Numbered from the stretch's first letter, positions 1 through 6,838 are shown. The stretch is 8,980 nt of DNA from Nonomuraea sp. (GCA_013362835.1 JABFVJ010000248.1:1-8980); one strand, 5' to 3'. The notes: generated by a model not told the origin, from the sequence alone. A program made the numbers and translations.

Positions 1-231
1 GGGCGGCGGCGGTGGGCCCTGCTGCTCGGTCCGCCGGGCGGCCTGGCGCTCTTCCTCGCCGCCGCGCTCCTGGTGGCGCTCGGCGCGGGCGGGCTGTGGA
101 CGCAGCTCCTCTGCCTGCCGCTGCTCGGGCAGCTGCTCGTCGAGGTCGCGGCCAGGCGCGCGCCGGCGCGGCAGATCACCGTACCCATCGCCGTCGCCTC
201 GGGCGGCCCGACCGTGACGAGAGTTCCTTGA
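1..231 (+). CDS. C-terminal fragment of an unidentified membrane protein (5' end outside window)
   Basis: Reading frame 1 is open from the window edge to a TGA at 229-231 and encodes the last 76 residues of a protein. The visible part begins with an Arg-rich stretch (GRRRW), followed by one or two hydrophobic segments at about residues 6-31 and 34-50. A basic region (ARRAPARQ) and a roughly 20-residue polar tail come next. This fits the end of a polytopic or C-terminally anchored membrane protein with a cytoplasmic tail. No catalytic motif falls in the fragment, so I cannot name the family. A membrane glycosyltransferase or transporter would suit the context, but that is only inference. The stop overlaps the TTG start of the next gene (TTGA), so it probably belongs to the same operon and the two are translationally coupled. 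Confidence 0.6.
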   Translation, partial: GRRRWALLLGPPGGLALFLAAALLVALGAGGLWTQLLCLPLLGQLLVEVAARRAPARQITVPIAVASGGPTVTRVP

Positions 232-2066
232 CCGACACGATCAACCCGCGCCCCGGGACCGTCATCACGGTCCCGGGCGCGGTGGCGCGCGTCGCCCGGT
301 GGATCCGCCGCAACGGCGTGCTGCTGGCCGGGCTCGTGCTCATCGCCGCCGCCGTCGCGGGCAAGGCGGCCATCGTCCAGGAGGCGTACTTCAAGGAGGA
401 CGACTACGAGTTCGTGGCCAGGGCGATGGAGAGCGACCTCTCCTTCGACTACCTGACCAGGATCCACTTCGGGCAGTTCATGCCGGGCGGTTTCCTGCTG
501 GCCTGGCTGACCTCCAGGCTGCACCCCTTCGACTGGGGCTGGGCGGCCGGCACGGTGCTGGCGCTGCACGCCGCCGCCGGGCTCGCCGTGCTGCGGATGG
601 TGCGGGTGGTCTTCGGCAGGCGGCCCGCGACGCTCGTGCCGCTCGTGGTCTTCCTCGTCGCGCCGATCACCGTGCCCGCGCTCGCCTGGTGGGCGGCCGG
701 GCTCAACACCGTCTTCCTCCAGGTCGCGCTGCCCATGGCGGTCGCCTCGCACTGGCAACACGTGCGTACGGGCCGGCTGCGGCACGCCGTGGCAGCGGCG
801 CTGTGGGTGCTGTTCGGGCTGCTCGGCTTCGTCAAGGGCTTCGCGCTGCCGCTGCTGCTGTTCGCCCTCACCGCGATCTACCACGGCGGCGTACGCGCGG
901 TCCTGCGCCGCTACCTGGCCGCCTGGGGCATGTACGTCACCGTGCTGCTCGCCTTCGGCGCGCTGTACGTCCAGCGGTCGCTGTCGTCGCCCGGCATGAG
1001 CGGCCTGCCGATCTTCGACCAGGCACTGGGCTTCCTGTGGGAACTGCTCGCCAGGACGTTCGCCACCACCGTGCTCGGCGGCCCCTGGCGGTGGTTCGCG
1101 GGCCGCGACTGGGGTGTGGCCTCGCCGCCCGCGCCGCTGGTGGCCGCCTCCCTCGTGGTGCTCGCGATCCTGATCGTGCTCACCAGCCGGTACCGCAGGC
1201 GGGCCGTGCTCGTCTGGGCGACGCTGCTCGGCTACGTCCTCGTCGCGGACGCGCTGCCGGTGTTGTGGGGCCGGGTCTACCTGCTCGGCTCGTTCGCCGG
1301 CACCGACACCCGGTACGTCGCGGACGCCGTCCCGCTGCTCGCGCTGGTCGCCGGGCTCGTGCTGCTGCCGCTGCGCGGCGAGGAGGAGCCGTACCGGAGG
1401 GCGCTGCCGCCGAGGGAGCGGCTGACGGGGGCGGGCGGCGCGCTGTTCGGGCTGTTCACGGGCGCATCGCTGGTCACGACGTCGTTGTTCGCCGGGTATC
1501 TGGGCGCGGAGCGGCGGCAGGGCTACATCGAGACGGCCCGCGCCGAGCTGGCCAAGGCGGCGCCCGACGCCGTGATCTACGACCGGCTGGTGCCGTCGGA
1601 GGTGCTGCCGAGCTCGTACAGGACCTACAGCCTGACCTCCCGCGTGCTCGGCGCGATGGCTCCGCCCGCGCTCAGGGCGAGGATGCAGGCGCCGCCCGCC
1701 GCGCTCGACGGGCTCGTCTTCGACGACCAGGGCCGGCTGCGGCCGGTGGACGTGCAGGGCGTGCCGCTCGTCCCCGCGACGAAGGACCGGTGCTGGCCCG
1801 CCACCGGGGGCACCGTGCAGGTGCCGCTGGACAACCGGGCCACCCGCCTGGAGGGCACCCTGGTCAGGCTGGGGTACGCCGCCCGCACGGCCACCCCGGT
1901 CACCCTGTGGATGGGCGACCGGGCCGTCGACCTGACGCTGCGCGAGGGCTTCGGCAAGATCTTCATGCTCGCCGTGCCCGGCGCCGACCGGATCGTCGTG
2001 CACGACCTGCCGCCCGGCCTGTGCCTCGGCGACGTCACACCGGGACAGGCGGTGCCGTCGCCGTGA
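228..2066 (+). CDS. GT-C-like polytopic membrane protein, putative lipid-phosphate-sugar glycosyltransferase (paralogue of 3756-5579)
   Basis: Encodes 612 aa from TTG 228. This start is chosen because it overlaps the upstream stop as TTGA, has a GAGAG element just upstream, and gives an N-terminus comparable to its paralogue. The frame stays open further 5', but that part is Arg/Ala/Gly shadow translation of the preceding gene. After a short basic N-terminus there is a TM helix (about 31-50), then an extracytoplasmic loop with EDD (57-59) and an HFGQFMPG motif (80-87). About ten further TM segments follow, with WWAAGLN (154-160) and TRYVADA (361-367). The last 150 or so residues are soluble, with two cysteines (522, 599) likely forming a disulfide. 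An acidic pair in the first outer loop is a hallmark of GT-C glycosyltransferases (ArnT/PMT, Emb, AftA types), which use polyprenyl-phosphate sugars. Sugar and acceptor are unknown. Context with dprE1/UbiA makes a pentosyl donor plausible. The frame is confident and the GT-C assignment moderate. Confidence 0.8.
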   Translation: MTDTINPRPGTVITVPGAVARVARWIRRNGVLLAGLVLIAAAVAGKAAIVQEAYFKEDDYEFVARAMESDLSFDYLTRIHFGQFMPGGFLLAWLTSRLHPFDWGWAAGTVLALHAAAGLAVLRMVRVVFGRRPATLVPLVVFLVAPITVPALAWWAAGLNTVFLQVALPMAVASHWQHVRTGRLRHAVAAALWVLFGLLGFVKGFALPLLLFALTAIYHGGVRAVLRRYLAAWGMYVTVLLAFGALYVQRSLSSPGMSGLPIFDQALGFLWELLARTFATTVLGGPWRWFAGRDWGVASPPAPLVAASLVVLAILIVLTSRYRRRAVLVWATLLGYVLVADALPVLWGRVYLLGSFAGTDTRYVADAVPLLALVAGLVLLPLRGEEEPYRRALPPRERLTGAGGALFGLFTGASLVTTSLFAGYLGAERRQGYIETARAELAKAAPDAVIYDRLVPSEVLPSSYRTYSLTSRVLGAMAPPALRARMQAPPAALDGLVFDDQGRLRPVDVQGVPLVPATKDRCWPATGGTVQVPLDNRATRLEGTLVRLGYAARTATPVTLWMGDRAVDLTLREGFGKIFMLAVPGADRIVVHDLPPGLCLGDVTPGQAVPSP

Positions 2067-3040
2067 ACCGGGTGAGCCGTACGACCCTCGCGCTGCTGCT
2101 GGCCGGCGTGGGCGCCTTCCTGCTCACCCTCATCCCCCTGACCCGCCTGTACGTCTACGGCCAGGTACTCAAGGCCCCGCTCGACCAGCAGACCATGACC
2201 AGGGCGACCGCCGAGAACGCCACGTACGTCGACCCGGCCACCATGAGCCCCGTCACGGGCGACCTGGTCCAGACCCGGTGGCTGATCGGCGACGCGCGGG
2301 CCGGCGACGACGCCCGCGCGGTGTGGGCCGAGTCGGTCTCCCTGGAGACCCGCGACGGGCAACGCCTGGACTACCACGAACGCCGCCTGGCCTTCGACCG
2401 GCGTACCGGCGCGATCGTGAACTGCTGCGGCGAATACCTCGACGAGGACGTCTCGATCAGGCAGTCGGGGCAGGCCTTCCGCTGGCCCTTCAACGCCGAG
2501 CGCCGCGACTATCCCCTGTTCGACCTGCGGTTGCGTCGCCCGGTCACGGCCGTCTTCGACGGGGTCGAGCAGGTGCGCGGGGTCGAGACGTACCGGTACG
2601 TCCAGCGCACGCCGCGCCTGCTCGTGCCCGGAGAGACGCCCCCGATGCCGCGCCGCCTGCTCGGCCTGACCGGCGACGGCGACGCCGGCGTGGGCCGCTA
2701 CGCCGAGATCCGGCGCACCTTCTGGGTCGAGCCGGTCAGCGGCCTGCCCGTCAGGACCCTGGACGAGGTGACCGAGACGCTGGTCACCGCCGACGGCCGC
2801 GGCCGCCTGACCGCGCTGAACGCGGCCTTCCGCACCTCGCAGTCGGACGTCGCCGCGGCGCTGGACACGGCGGACGCCTACCGCCGCTGGATCCTGCTGC
2901 TCGGCACGGTCGCGCCGGTGGGCGGCGGCCTGCTCGGCGCGGCCTGCGTGGTGGCCGCGCTGTGGCTGACGCGGCGGCGCTCACCTGCGCCGCAGGACGA
3001 GGAGCAGGTTCCAGGTGACCAGCTCGCGGATGCCAGGTAG
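2063..3040 (+). CDS. DUF3068 / PorA-family envelope protein, copy 1
   Basis: Encodes 325 aa from GTG 2063, which overlaps the GT-C stop as GTGA; an in-frame GTG three codons later is an alternative. Topology is one N-terminal TM helix (about 7-27), a large extracytoplasmic domain (about 30-275), one C-terminal TM helix (about 276-303) and a short charged tail. It is clearly homologous to the protein at 6891-7811. Shared motifs are DYHERRLAFDRRTG (103-116), NCCG (120-123), a GQ..RWPF element (136-143), GVEQVRGVETY (167-177) and a W-EP-SG-PVR block (221-231). The family is annotated as DUF3068 or 'porin PorA family'. From memory, M. tuberculosis Rv0227c belongs here, and its C. glutamicum orthologue NCgl2760 is required for lipomannan elongation. 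I infer a helper role for the adjacent GT-C enzyme. Oddity: only one lysine (K37) in 325 residues against many arginines. The 3' end overlaps the convergent methyltransferase by 60 bp. Confidence 0.85.
   Translation: MNRVSRTTLALLLAGVGAFLLTLIPLTRLYVYGQVLKAPLDQQTMTRATAENATYVDPATMSPVTGDLVQTRWLIGDARAGDDARAVWAESVSLETRDGQRLDYHERRLAFDRRTGAIVNCCGEYLDEDVSIRQSGQAFRWPFNAERRDYPLFDLRLRRPVTAVFDGVEQVRGVETYRYVQRTPRLLVPGETPPMPRRLLGLTGDGDAGVGRYAEIRRTFWVEPVSGLPVRTLDEVTETLVTADGRGRLTALNAAFRTSQSDVAAALDTADAYRRWILLLGTVAPVGGGLLGAACVVAALWLTRRRSPAPQDEEQVPGDQLADAR
2974..2993. terminator. GC hairpin at the convergent DUF3068/methyltransferase junction
   Basis: A perfect 7-bp inverted repeat, GCGGCGC and GCGCCGC, flanks a 6-nt loop (TCACCT). 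The loop contains the methyltransferase stop codon (TCA on plus, TGA on minus). There is no U-tract on either side, and for the plus transcript the hairpin lies upstream of the DUF3068 stop. It may shape the 3' end of the methyltransferase mRNA, but in GC-rich coding DNA such a repeat could be chance. Confidence 0.3.
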
Positions 3041-3721
3041 GTGGACGACGTGCCTGGCCCAGCGGGGATGGTAACGCGGGACCGCGTCCAGGATCTCGAC
3101 GTCGTGCCGCCGGCGGGCCCAGGCCAGCGGCTTGGCCACGCCGATGGCGTACATGCTCTCGCCGTAGACGTTCTTGGGCGGTCTGCCGTGGGTGCGGGCG
3201 TAGCGGCGGGCGGCGTAGCGGCCGCCGAGGTAGTGCCAGGGGGAGGTCTCGTGGCCGCCCCAGGGCGAGAGCCAGATCGTGTACGACAGGTAGACCACGC
3301 CGCCCGGGCGGGTCACCCTGACCATCTCGCCCGCCATCCGCAACGGGTCGGGGACGTGCTCCAGCACGTTGGAGGAGAAGCACACGTCGACCGACCCGGT
3401 GGCGAGCGGCAGGTCGAGGGCGCTGCCGAGCACGGCGTCGCGGGGCGGCACGCCGTCGCGCAGGCGCATCTCGCCGGCGTCGCAGTCGACGCACAGGGGA
3501 CGCGCGCCGACCGCGCGCAGGGCGTCGGCGAAGTACCCGGGCCCGCCTCCGACGTCGGCCACGGTGGCGCCGTCGAGGTCGGTGTACGTCGCGAGCTGGG
3601 CGACCGTGTCCCTGGCCAGAGTGCCGTAGAAGAAGTCGGGATCGGTCTGCTCAAGGCGGAAGGCGCGCAACAACCGGACGGATCTGCCGAGATCCGCTCG
3701 GAACGGTTCGGGGGTGTCCAC
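2981..3721 (-). CDS. Class I SAM-dependent methyltransferase, Rv0224c-like
   Basis: Encodes 246 aa from GTG 3721. The Rossmann SAM-binding motif I is VADVGGGPGYF (54-64), with an acidic strand-2 end at VDCDA (78-82). The LDLPLATGSVD segment (102-112) leads into CFSSNVLEHVPDP (114-126), followed by RPGG (139-142 region), all typical of Methyltransf_11. The C-terminal half carries WLSPWGGHE, HYLGG, RYARTHGRPPKN and PRYHPRWA. These closely match my recollection of mycobacterial Rv0224c, a possible methyltransferase about 250 aa long. The substrate is unknown; an envelope glycan or lipid is inferred from the neighbours. Start choice: GTG 3721 matches the family N-terminus and sits 7 nt after a TAAGCT box, suggesting a leaderless mRNA. 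ATG 3757 would add 12 residues and has no ribosome-binding site. The ORF remains open beyond that but as shadow of the divergent gene. The 3' end overlaps the DUF3068 gene. Confidence 0.88.
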   Translation of the reverse strand: MDTPEPFRADLGRSVRLLRAFRLEQTDPDFFYGTLARDTVAQLATYTDLDGATVADVGGGPGYFADALRAVGARPLCVDCDAGEMRLRDGVPPRDAVLGSALDLPLATGSVDVCFSSNVLEHVPDPLRMAGEMVRVTRPGGVVYLSYTIWLSPWGGHETSPWHYLGGRYAARRYARTHGRPPKNVYGESMYAIGVAKPLAWARRRHDVEILDAVPRYHPRWARHVVHLPGIRELVTWNLLLVLRRR

Positions 3722-3728
3722 GGCGCGG

Positions 3729-3756
3729 AGCTTACTGCAGCGGAGGGATACGTCCA
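3729..3756 (-). promoter_or_regulatory. Candidate promoter for a leaderless methyltransferase mRNA
   Basis: On the minus strand, TGGACG (3756-3751) and TAAGCT (3734-3729) are separated by 16 bp. Seven nucleotides (3728-3722) separate the -10-like box from the GTG at 3721. TANNNT about 6-7 nt ahead of an RTG start is the usual layout of leaderless actinobacterial genes. The -35 match is 4 of 6, so this is a suggestion only. The element overlaps the start codon of the divergent GT-C gene. Confidence 0.3.
3742..3748 (+). promoter_or_regulatory. Strong ribosome-binding site for the 3756 gene
   Basis: GGAGGGA lies 7 nt before the ATG at 3756. It is one of the two clearest Shine-Dalgarno sequences in the window and fixes the start, ruling out the upstream in-frame ATG at 3714. 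It marks this gene as the first of its transcript, unlike the overlap-coupled genes. Confidence 0.7.
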
Positions 3757-5579
3757 TGGTTGAAGACGTCAAGCGAGCGGAACCCTTCCAGATCACCATC
3801 CCGGCCCTGCGCACCGGGCCGATCATCGGCGTCGGACTGCTGCTCATCGTGGTCTCGCTGGTGTTCAGGGCGAGCATGCTGAGCAGGGCGTACTTCGTCG
3901 AGGACGACTTCCTCTTCGTGGCGGGCGCCGGCGACAGCGGGTTCACCTGGGACTACCTCATGCGGGTGCACAAGGGGCATCTCATGCCGGGCGCGCTCGG
4001 CCTGGTGTGGCTGCTCACGTCGGTGGCCCCCTACAACTGGGCGCTGGTGTCGTTCGTGACGATCGCCGTGCAGGCGGCGGCCTCGGTCATGTTCCTGGTG
4101 CTGCTGCGGCGGCTGTTCGGCGACCGGGCGGGGGTGCTCGCGGCGCTGACCGTCTTCGTGTTCGCGCCGCTCACCGTGCCCGCCATGAGCTGGTGGGCGG
4201 CCGCGCTGAACGCGGTGCCGCTGCAGCTCGCGCTGGTCGCGGCGCTGGCCGCGCACGTCAGGTACGTCCAGGAGGGCAAGGGCCGCTGGCGGGCGCTGAT
4301 CTGGACGGCCGTCGGCATGGCCTTCTCCACCAAGGGGGTGTTCATCCCCTTCGTGGTGCTCGGCGTCTCCAGCGCCTACCTCGGCAGGGGCTCGTGGGCC
4401 CGCGCCCTGCTCGCCGAGCTGCGCAGGCCCGTCTGGTGGGCGCACGGCCTGCTGCTGGCCGGGTACGCCGTCCTCTACCTGCTGCGCCGCGACACCGCCG
4501 GCTCCGACGCGCTGACCGGCCCCAAGGCCGACGTGGTCCCCGGGCTGCTGCGCAGGCTGCTGGGCGAGACGTTCCCCACCGGAGCCGTCGGCGGCCCGCT
4601 GCGCTGGGGCGGGGTCACCTCGACCGGCGGCCTCGCCGACCCGGCCCCGGTCACCGTGGCCCTGGCGTGGGCGGTGATCGCCGCGCTGGTCGTGGTCACG
4701 TGCGTGTACCGCAGGCGCGCCTGGCGGGCGTGGGCGATCCTCGCCGCCTACGTCGTGGTCGCCGACGCGGTGCCCACCGTGATCGCGCGGGCCACCGTCT
4801 GGGACCTGGTCGGCGCCGAGACCAGATACGTCTCCGACGCCGCCGTGCTCTTCGCGCTCTGCCTGGCGCTGGCCGTGCTGCCCGTACGGGACGAGCCCGA
4901 CGCCGTACGACGGGCGGCCCCCGCGTTCATGGCGCCGGTGTGGGCCGGGCTGACCGTCGTCTTCCTGGTCGTGTCGCTGATCTCGATCGACTCCTTCGGC
5001 GACACGCTCACCGGCGACCGGGTCAGGACGTACCTGGAGAACGCCAAGACCTCGCTGGCCACCGTCTCGGGCGACGCGCAGATCTACTCGCGCCCGGTGC
5101 CGCCGGGGGTCGTCCTGCCGTGGAACGGCGAGCGCCGGATGACCTCGTACGTGCTCGCGCCCCTGGCCGACCCCGAGACCAGGGAGCGCATGCGCGACCC
5201 CCGGCCGTCCTCCGACCCGTACGTGCTGGACGACACGGGCAAGCTCGTCCTGGTGGGGCGGGTGGTGCCGTTCTTCGACGCGGTCAAGGGACGCAAGTGC
5301 TACGCGGCCGGCAAGGTGTTCCCCGTCGAGTCGTACGGCGGGACCGGCGTGGTGGTGGCCATGTCGTACGTCAGCCCGCGCCCGGTGCAGGTCGTCGTGG
5401 AGGTCGGCGAGGCCCAGCGGTCGGCCACGCTGCCCGCGACCGGTGCGATGGGCGCGCTCTACTACGTCCCGCACGACGGCGCGGGCAAGGGGATGCGGAT
5501 CAGCGCGGCCGGGGCCCAGGGTCAGGCGTTCTGCCTGAGGGCGGTGGCCTTCGGCGAGCCGGAGCCGGCCGCGCCCTGA
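3756..5579 (+). CDS. GT-C-like polytopic membrane protein, putative lipid-phosphate-sugar glycosyltransferase (paralogue of 228-2066)
   Basis: Encodes 607 aa from ATG 3756, preceded by a good GGAGGG site. It is paralogous to the first GT-C-like protein along its whole length. A TM helix (about 21-40) leads to an outer loop with VEDDF (48-52) and HKGHLMPG (72-79). Ten or so further TM helices follow, with WWAAALN (146-152) and TRYVSDA (356-362). The C-terminal soluble domain has paired cysteines (515, 593). The acidic pair in the first outer loop and the alternation of TM helices and loops fit the GT-C fold, whose members transfer sugars from polyprenyl-phosphate donors on the outer membrane face. 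Mycobacterial Emb proteins also end in a carbohydrate-binding-like domain, though similarity here is only architectural. It stands alone: divergent from the methyltransferase and tail-to-tail with the acyltransferase. Some other polyprenyl-linked membrane enzyme remains possible. Confidence 0.82.
   Translation: MVEDVKRAEPFQITIPALRTGPIIGVGLLLIVVSLVFRASMLSRAYFVEDDFLFVAGAGDSGFTWDYLMRVHKGHLMPGALGLVWLLTSVAPYNWALVSFVTIAVQAAASVMFLVLLRRLFGDRAGVLAALTVFVFAPLTVPAMSWWAAALNAVPLQLALVAALAAHVRYVQEGKGRWRALIWTAVGMAFSTKGVFIPFVVLGVSSAYLGRGSWARALLAELRRPVWWAHGLLLAGYAVLYLLRRDTAGSDALTGPKADVVPGLLRRLLGETFPTGAVGGPLRWGGVTSTGGLADPAPVTVALAWAVIAALVVVTCVYRRRAWRAWAILAAYVVVADAVPTVIARATVWDLVGAETRYVSDAAVLFALCLALAVLPVRDEPDAVRRAAPAFMAPVWAGLTVVFLVVSLISIDSFGDTLTGDRVRTYLENAKTSLATVSGDAQIYSRPVPPGVVLPWNGERRMTSYVLAPLADPETRERMRDPRPSSDPYVLDDTGKLVLVGRVVPFFDAVKGRKCYAAGKVFPVESYGGTGVVVAMSYVSPRPVQVVVEVGEAQRSATLPATGAMGALYYVPHDGAGKGMRISAAGAQGQAFCLRAVAFGEPEPAAP
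5522..5538. terminator. Hairpin at the convergent GT-C/acyltransferase junction
   Basis: Inverted repeat TCAGGC (5522-5527) and GCCTGA (5533-5538) with a 5-nt loop. The minus-strand stop codon of the acyltransferase (5524-5522) forms the end of one arm. No U-tract is present, and for the plus transcript it precedes the GT-C stop at 5579. Its placement mirrors the hairpin at 2974-2993. Confidence 0.3.
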
Positions 5580-6769
5580 GGCACCAGCCGGATCAGCCGC
5601 CTGGCGGGCTCCTCCACGTAGCGGTGGGTGAGCCCGGCCAGCGCCACGGTGAGCGCGGTGATCGCGACCAGGTTGAGCGGCAGGTTGCCGGTCCAGGGCC
5701 GCTGCCCGGTGAAGTCGTACCAGAGGTAGATGACCACGAACTGCCAGAGGAAGACGCCGTAGGAGATCTGGCCCAGGTAGCTCATGAGCCGGCCGCCGAG
5801 CAGCGCGCGCACCCGCGTGGGCCGCTCGGGCTCCAGCGCGGCCGGGGCGACCTGGCAGAACGCGACGACTGTGTAGAGGCCCTGCTCGTAGAACGCGGTC
5901 CAGATGCCGCCGAGGCCGACCGCGCGCGGCCCGGTGACCGGCGTGGCCGCGATCAGGTACGCCAGCCCCGCGATGACCCACAGCGTGCCCCACGAGGAGG
6001 CGAGGGCCGCGCTCAGGCGGCGTACCGGGCCGTCCTCGGCCCGCGCCCACACGGTCAGCACGGCCAGCGCCATGCCGGGCACGAAGAACGTCCAGGAGCG
6101 CGGCAGCCACACGTTCATCCACGGCCGGTAGTCGGGGAAGAACTCGAAGATCGTGTACACGTAGGACAGCGCGGCGAAGGCGGCGAGGCCGACGATCAGC
6201 CGCCTGCCCCTGGTCCGCAGGTCGGGCGAGCCGCGCAGGGCGAACCGGCGCAGGACCGCCGCCATCAGCGGGAGCGTGAGGTAGAACGTGAGCTCGACCG
6301 CGAGGCTCCACATCTGGCCGAGCCCCTTGGGGCCGAGGCCGTACCACCAGGGGGCGAGGTCGTAGATGTGCGTGAGCGACACCATCTGCGCCCACGTCCA
6401 CACGTCGTCCCGGTGCGCGCCGCCCCACAGCAGCAGCGCCACGGCCACCACCAGCCAGTACGCCGGCATGATCCGGAAGAAGCGCTTCCACAGGTACCGC
6501 CGCGTGTCCGGGGCCCGGTCGCCGAGCAGGACCTGAGCCGCCCACGGCCGGTACAGCAGCAGGCCGGAGAGCGTGAAGAAGATCGGCACGCCGATCTCGC
6601 CCCGGGACAGGACACCGCCCACGAACCCGGGTTCGAGCGCCGTCCCCGCCTCCATGGACACGTGGAAGAGCAGGACGGCGAAGGCGGCCACGGCGCGTAC
6701 GCCGTCGAGGGAGTTCTGGTGTCCCGAGACCACCGGAACCCCGCTCGAAGTAGAACCTGTTTCGGTCAC
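5522..6769 (-). CDS. Acyltransferase-3 (OafA/YrhL-type) integral membrane O-acyltransferase
   Basis: Encodes 415 aa from GTG 6769. The family signature R-X10-H lies in the first TM helix (R25, H36). Other family motifs in order are GVPIFFTLSG (60-69), KRFFRIMPAYW (95-105), MWSLAVELTFY (153-163, with E159), ISYGVFLW (335-342) and a terminal RYVEEPARR (383-391). About ten TM helices are visible, the normal size for a bare AT3 domain without a fused SGNH domain. Such proteins move acyl groups (acetyl, succinyl and others) across the membrane onto surface glycans, lipids or antibiotics. From memory, an acyltransferase (Rv0228) also lies next to the DUF3068 gene Rv0227c in M. tuberculosis, supporting a role in modifying an envelope glycolipid or polysaccharide. 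The 3' end overlaps the GT-C gene by 58 bp. The ribosome-binding site is weak (GGA just upstream), so the start is moderately sure. Confidence 0.92.
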   Translation of the reverse strand: MTETGSTSSGVPVVSGHQNSLDGVRAVAAFAVLLFHVSMEAGTALEPGFVGGVLSRGEIGVPIFFTLSGLLLYRPWAAQVLLGDRAPDTRRYLWKRFFRIMPAYWLVVAVALLLWGGAHRDDVWTWAQMVSLTHIYDLAPWWYGLGPKGLGQMWSLAVELTFYLTLPLMAAVLRRFALRGSPDLRTRGRRLIVGLAAFAALSYVYTIFEFFPDYRPWMNVWLPRSWTFFVPGMALAVLTVWARAEDGPVRRLSAALASSWGTLWVIAGLAYLIAATPVTGPRAVGLGGIWTAFYEQGLYTVVAFCQVAPAALEPERPTRVRALLGGRLMSYLGQISYGVFLWQFVVIYLWYDFTGQRPWTGNLPLNLVAITALTVALAGLTHRYVEEPARRLIRLVPQGAAGSGSPKATALRQNA

Positions 6770-6798
6770 GTTTCCGCATCCCTGGTGACGTCGGTCAC
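6762..6798. promoter_or_regulatory. Repeated TCGGTCAC boxes, candidate operator
   Basis: TCGGTCAC occurs at 6762-6769 and again at 6791-6798, 29 bp apart. An inverted GGTGAC lies between them at 6784-6789, giving the dyad GTGAC-GTCG-GTCAC (6785-6798). The first box covers the acyltransferase start codon and the dyad overlaps the predicted -35 of the rightward promoter. A repressor or activator site controlling both divergent genes is plausible but unproven. Confidence 0.3.
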
Positions 6799-6813
6799 TC
6801 GTCGCAATAACAT
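6785..6813 (+). promoter_or_regulatory. Candidate rightward promoter for the DUF3068-UbiA-dprE1 operon
   Basis: GTGACG (6785-6790) and TAACAT (6808-6813) are separated by 17 bp, an acceptable housekeeping-sigma promoter (4 of 6 at each box). The region is locally AT-richer than the flanking genes. Transcription would begin near 6820, giving a leader of about 70 nt before the ATG at 6891. Confidence 0.38.
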
Positions 6814-6838
6814 ACCGGCGAGTAGGTAGTTCGTTTCA
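6809..6838 (-). promoter_or_regulatory. Candidate leftward promoter for the acyltransferase
   Basis: On the minus strand TGAAAC (6838-6833) and TATGTT (6814-6809) are 18 bp apart. The -10-like box overlaps the rightward -10 box almost completely, so the two promoters would compete for polymerase. The match is weak, and other placements in this short region are possible. Confidence 0.25.

Noticed and set aside
12..227. N-terminal extension of the first GT-C gene from GTG 12
   Set aside because: The residues are Arg/Ala-rich and coincide with the coding end of the preceding membrane-protein gene; the paralogue has no such extension.
299..2062. N-terminal extension of the DUF3068 copy 1 frame
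   Set aside because: It is out-of-frame translation of the GT-C gene. The homologous N-terminal TM helix starts right after GTG 2063, which also forms a GTGA overlap.
1625..2377. Minus-strand 250-codon ORF antisense to the GT-C/DUF3068 junction
   Set aside because: No recognisable motif or ribosome-binding site; the opposite strand has clear homologous proteins.
3732..6779. Minus-strand open frame of about 1015 codons
   Set aside because: It is Arg/Gly/Pro/His-rich with no domain or membrane pattern, and it runs antisense through the GT-C gene and out of frame through the acyltransferase. It is a GC-bias shadow.
4007..6829. Plus-strand open frame of about 940 codons
   Set aside because: Low-complexity Ala/Arg/Gly translation out of frame with the GT-C gene and antisense to the acyltransferase; no start signal.
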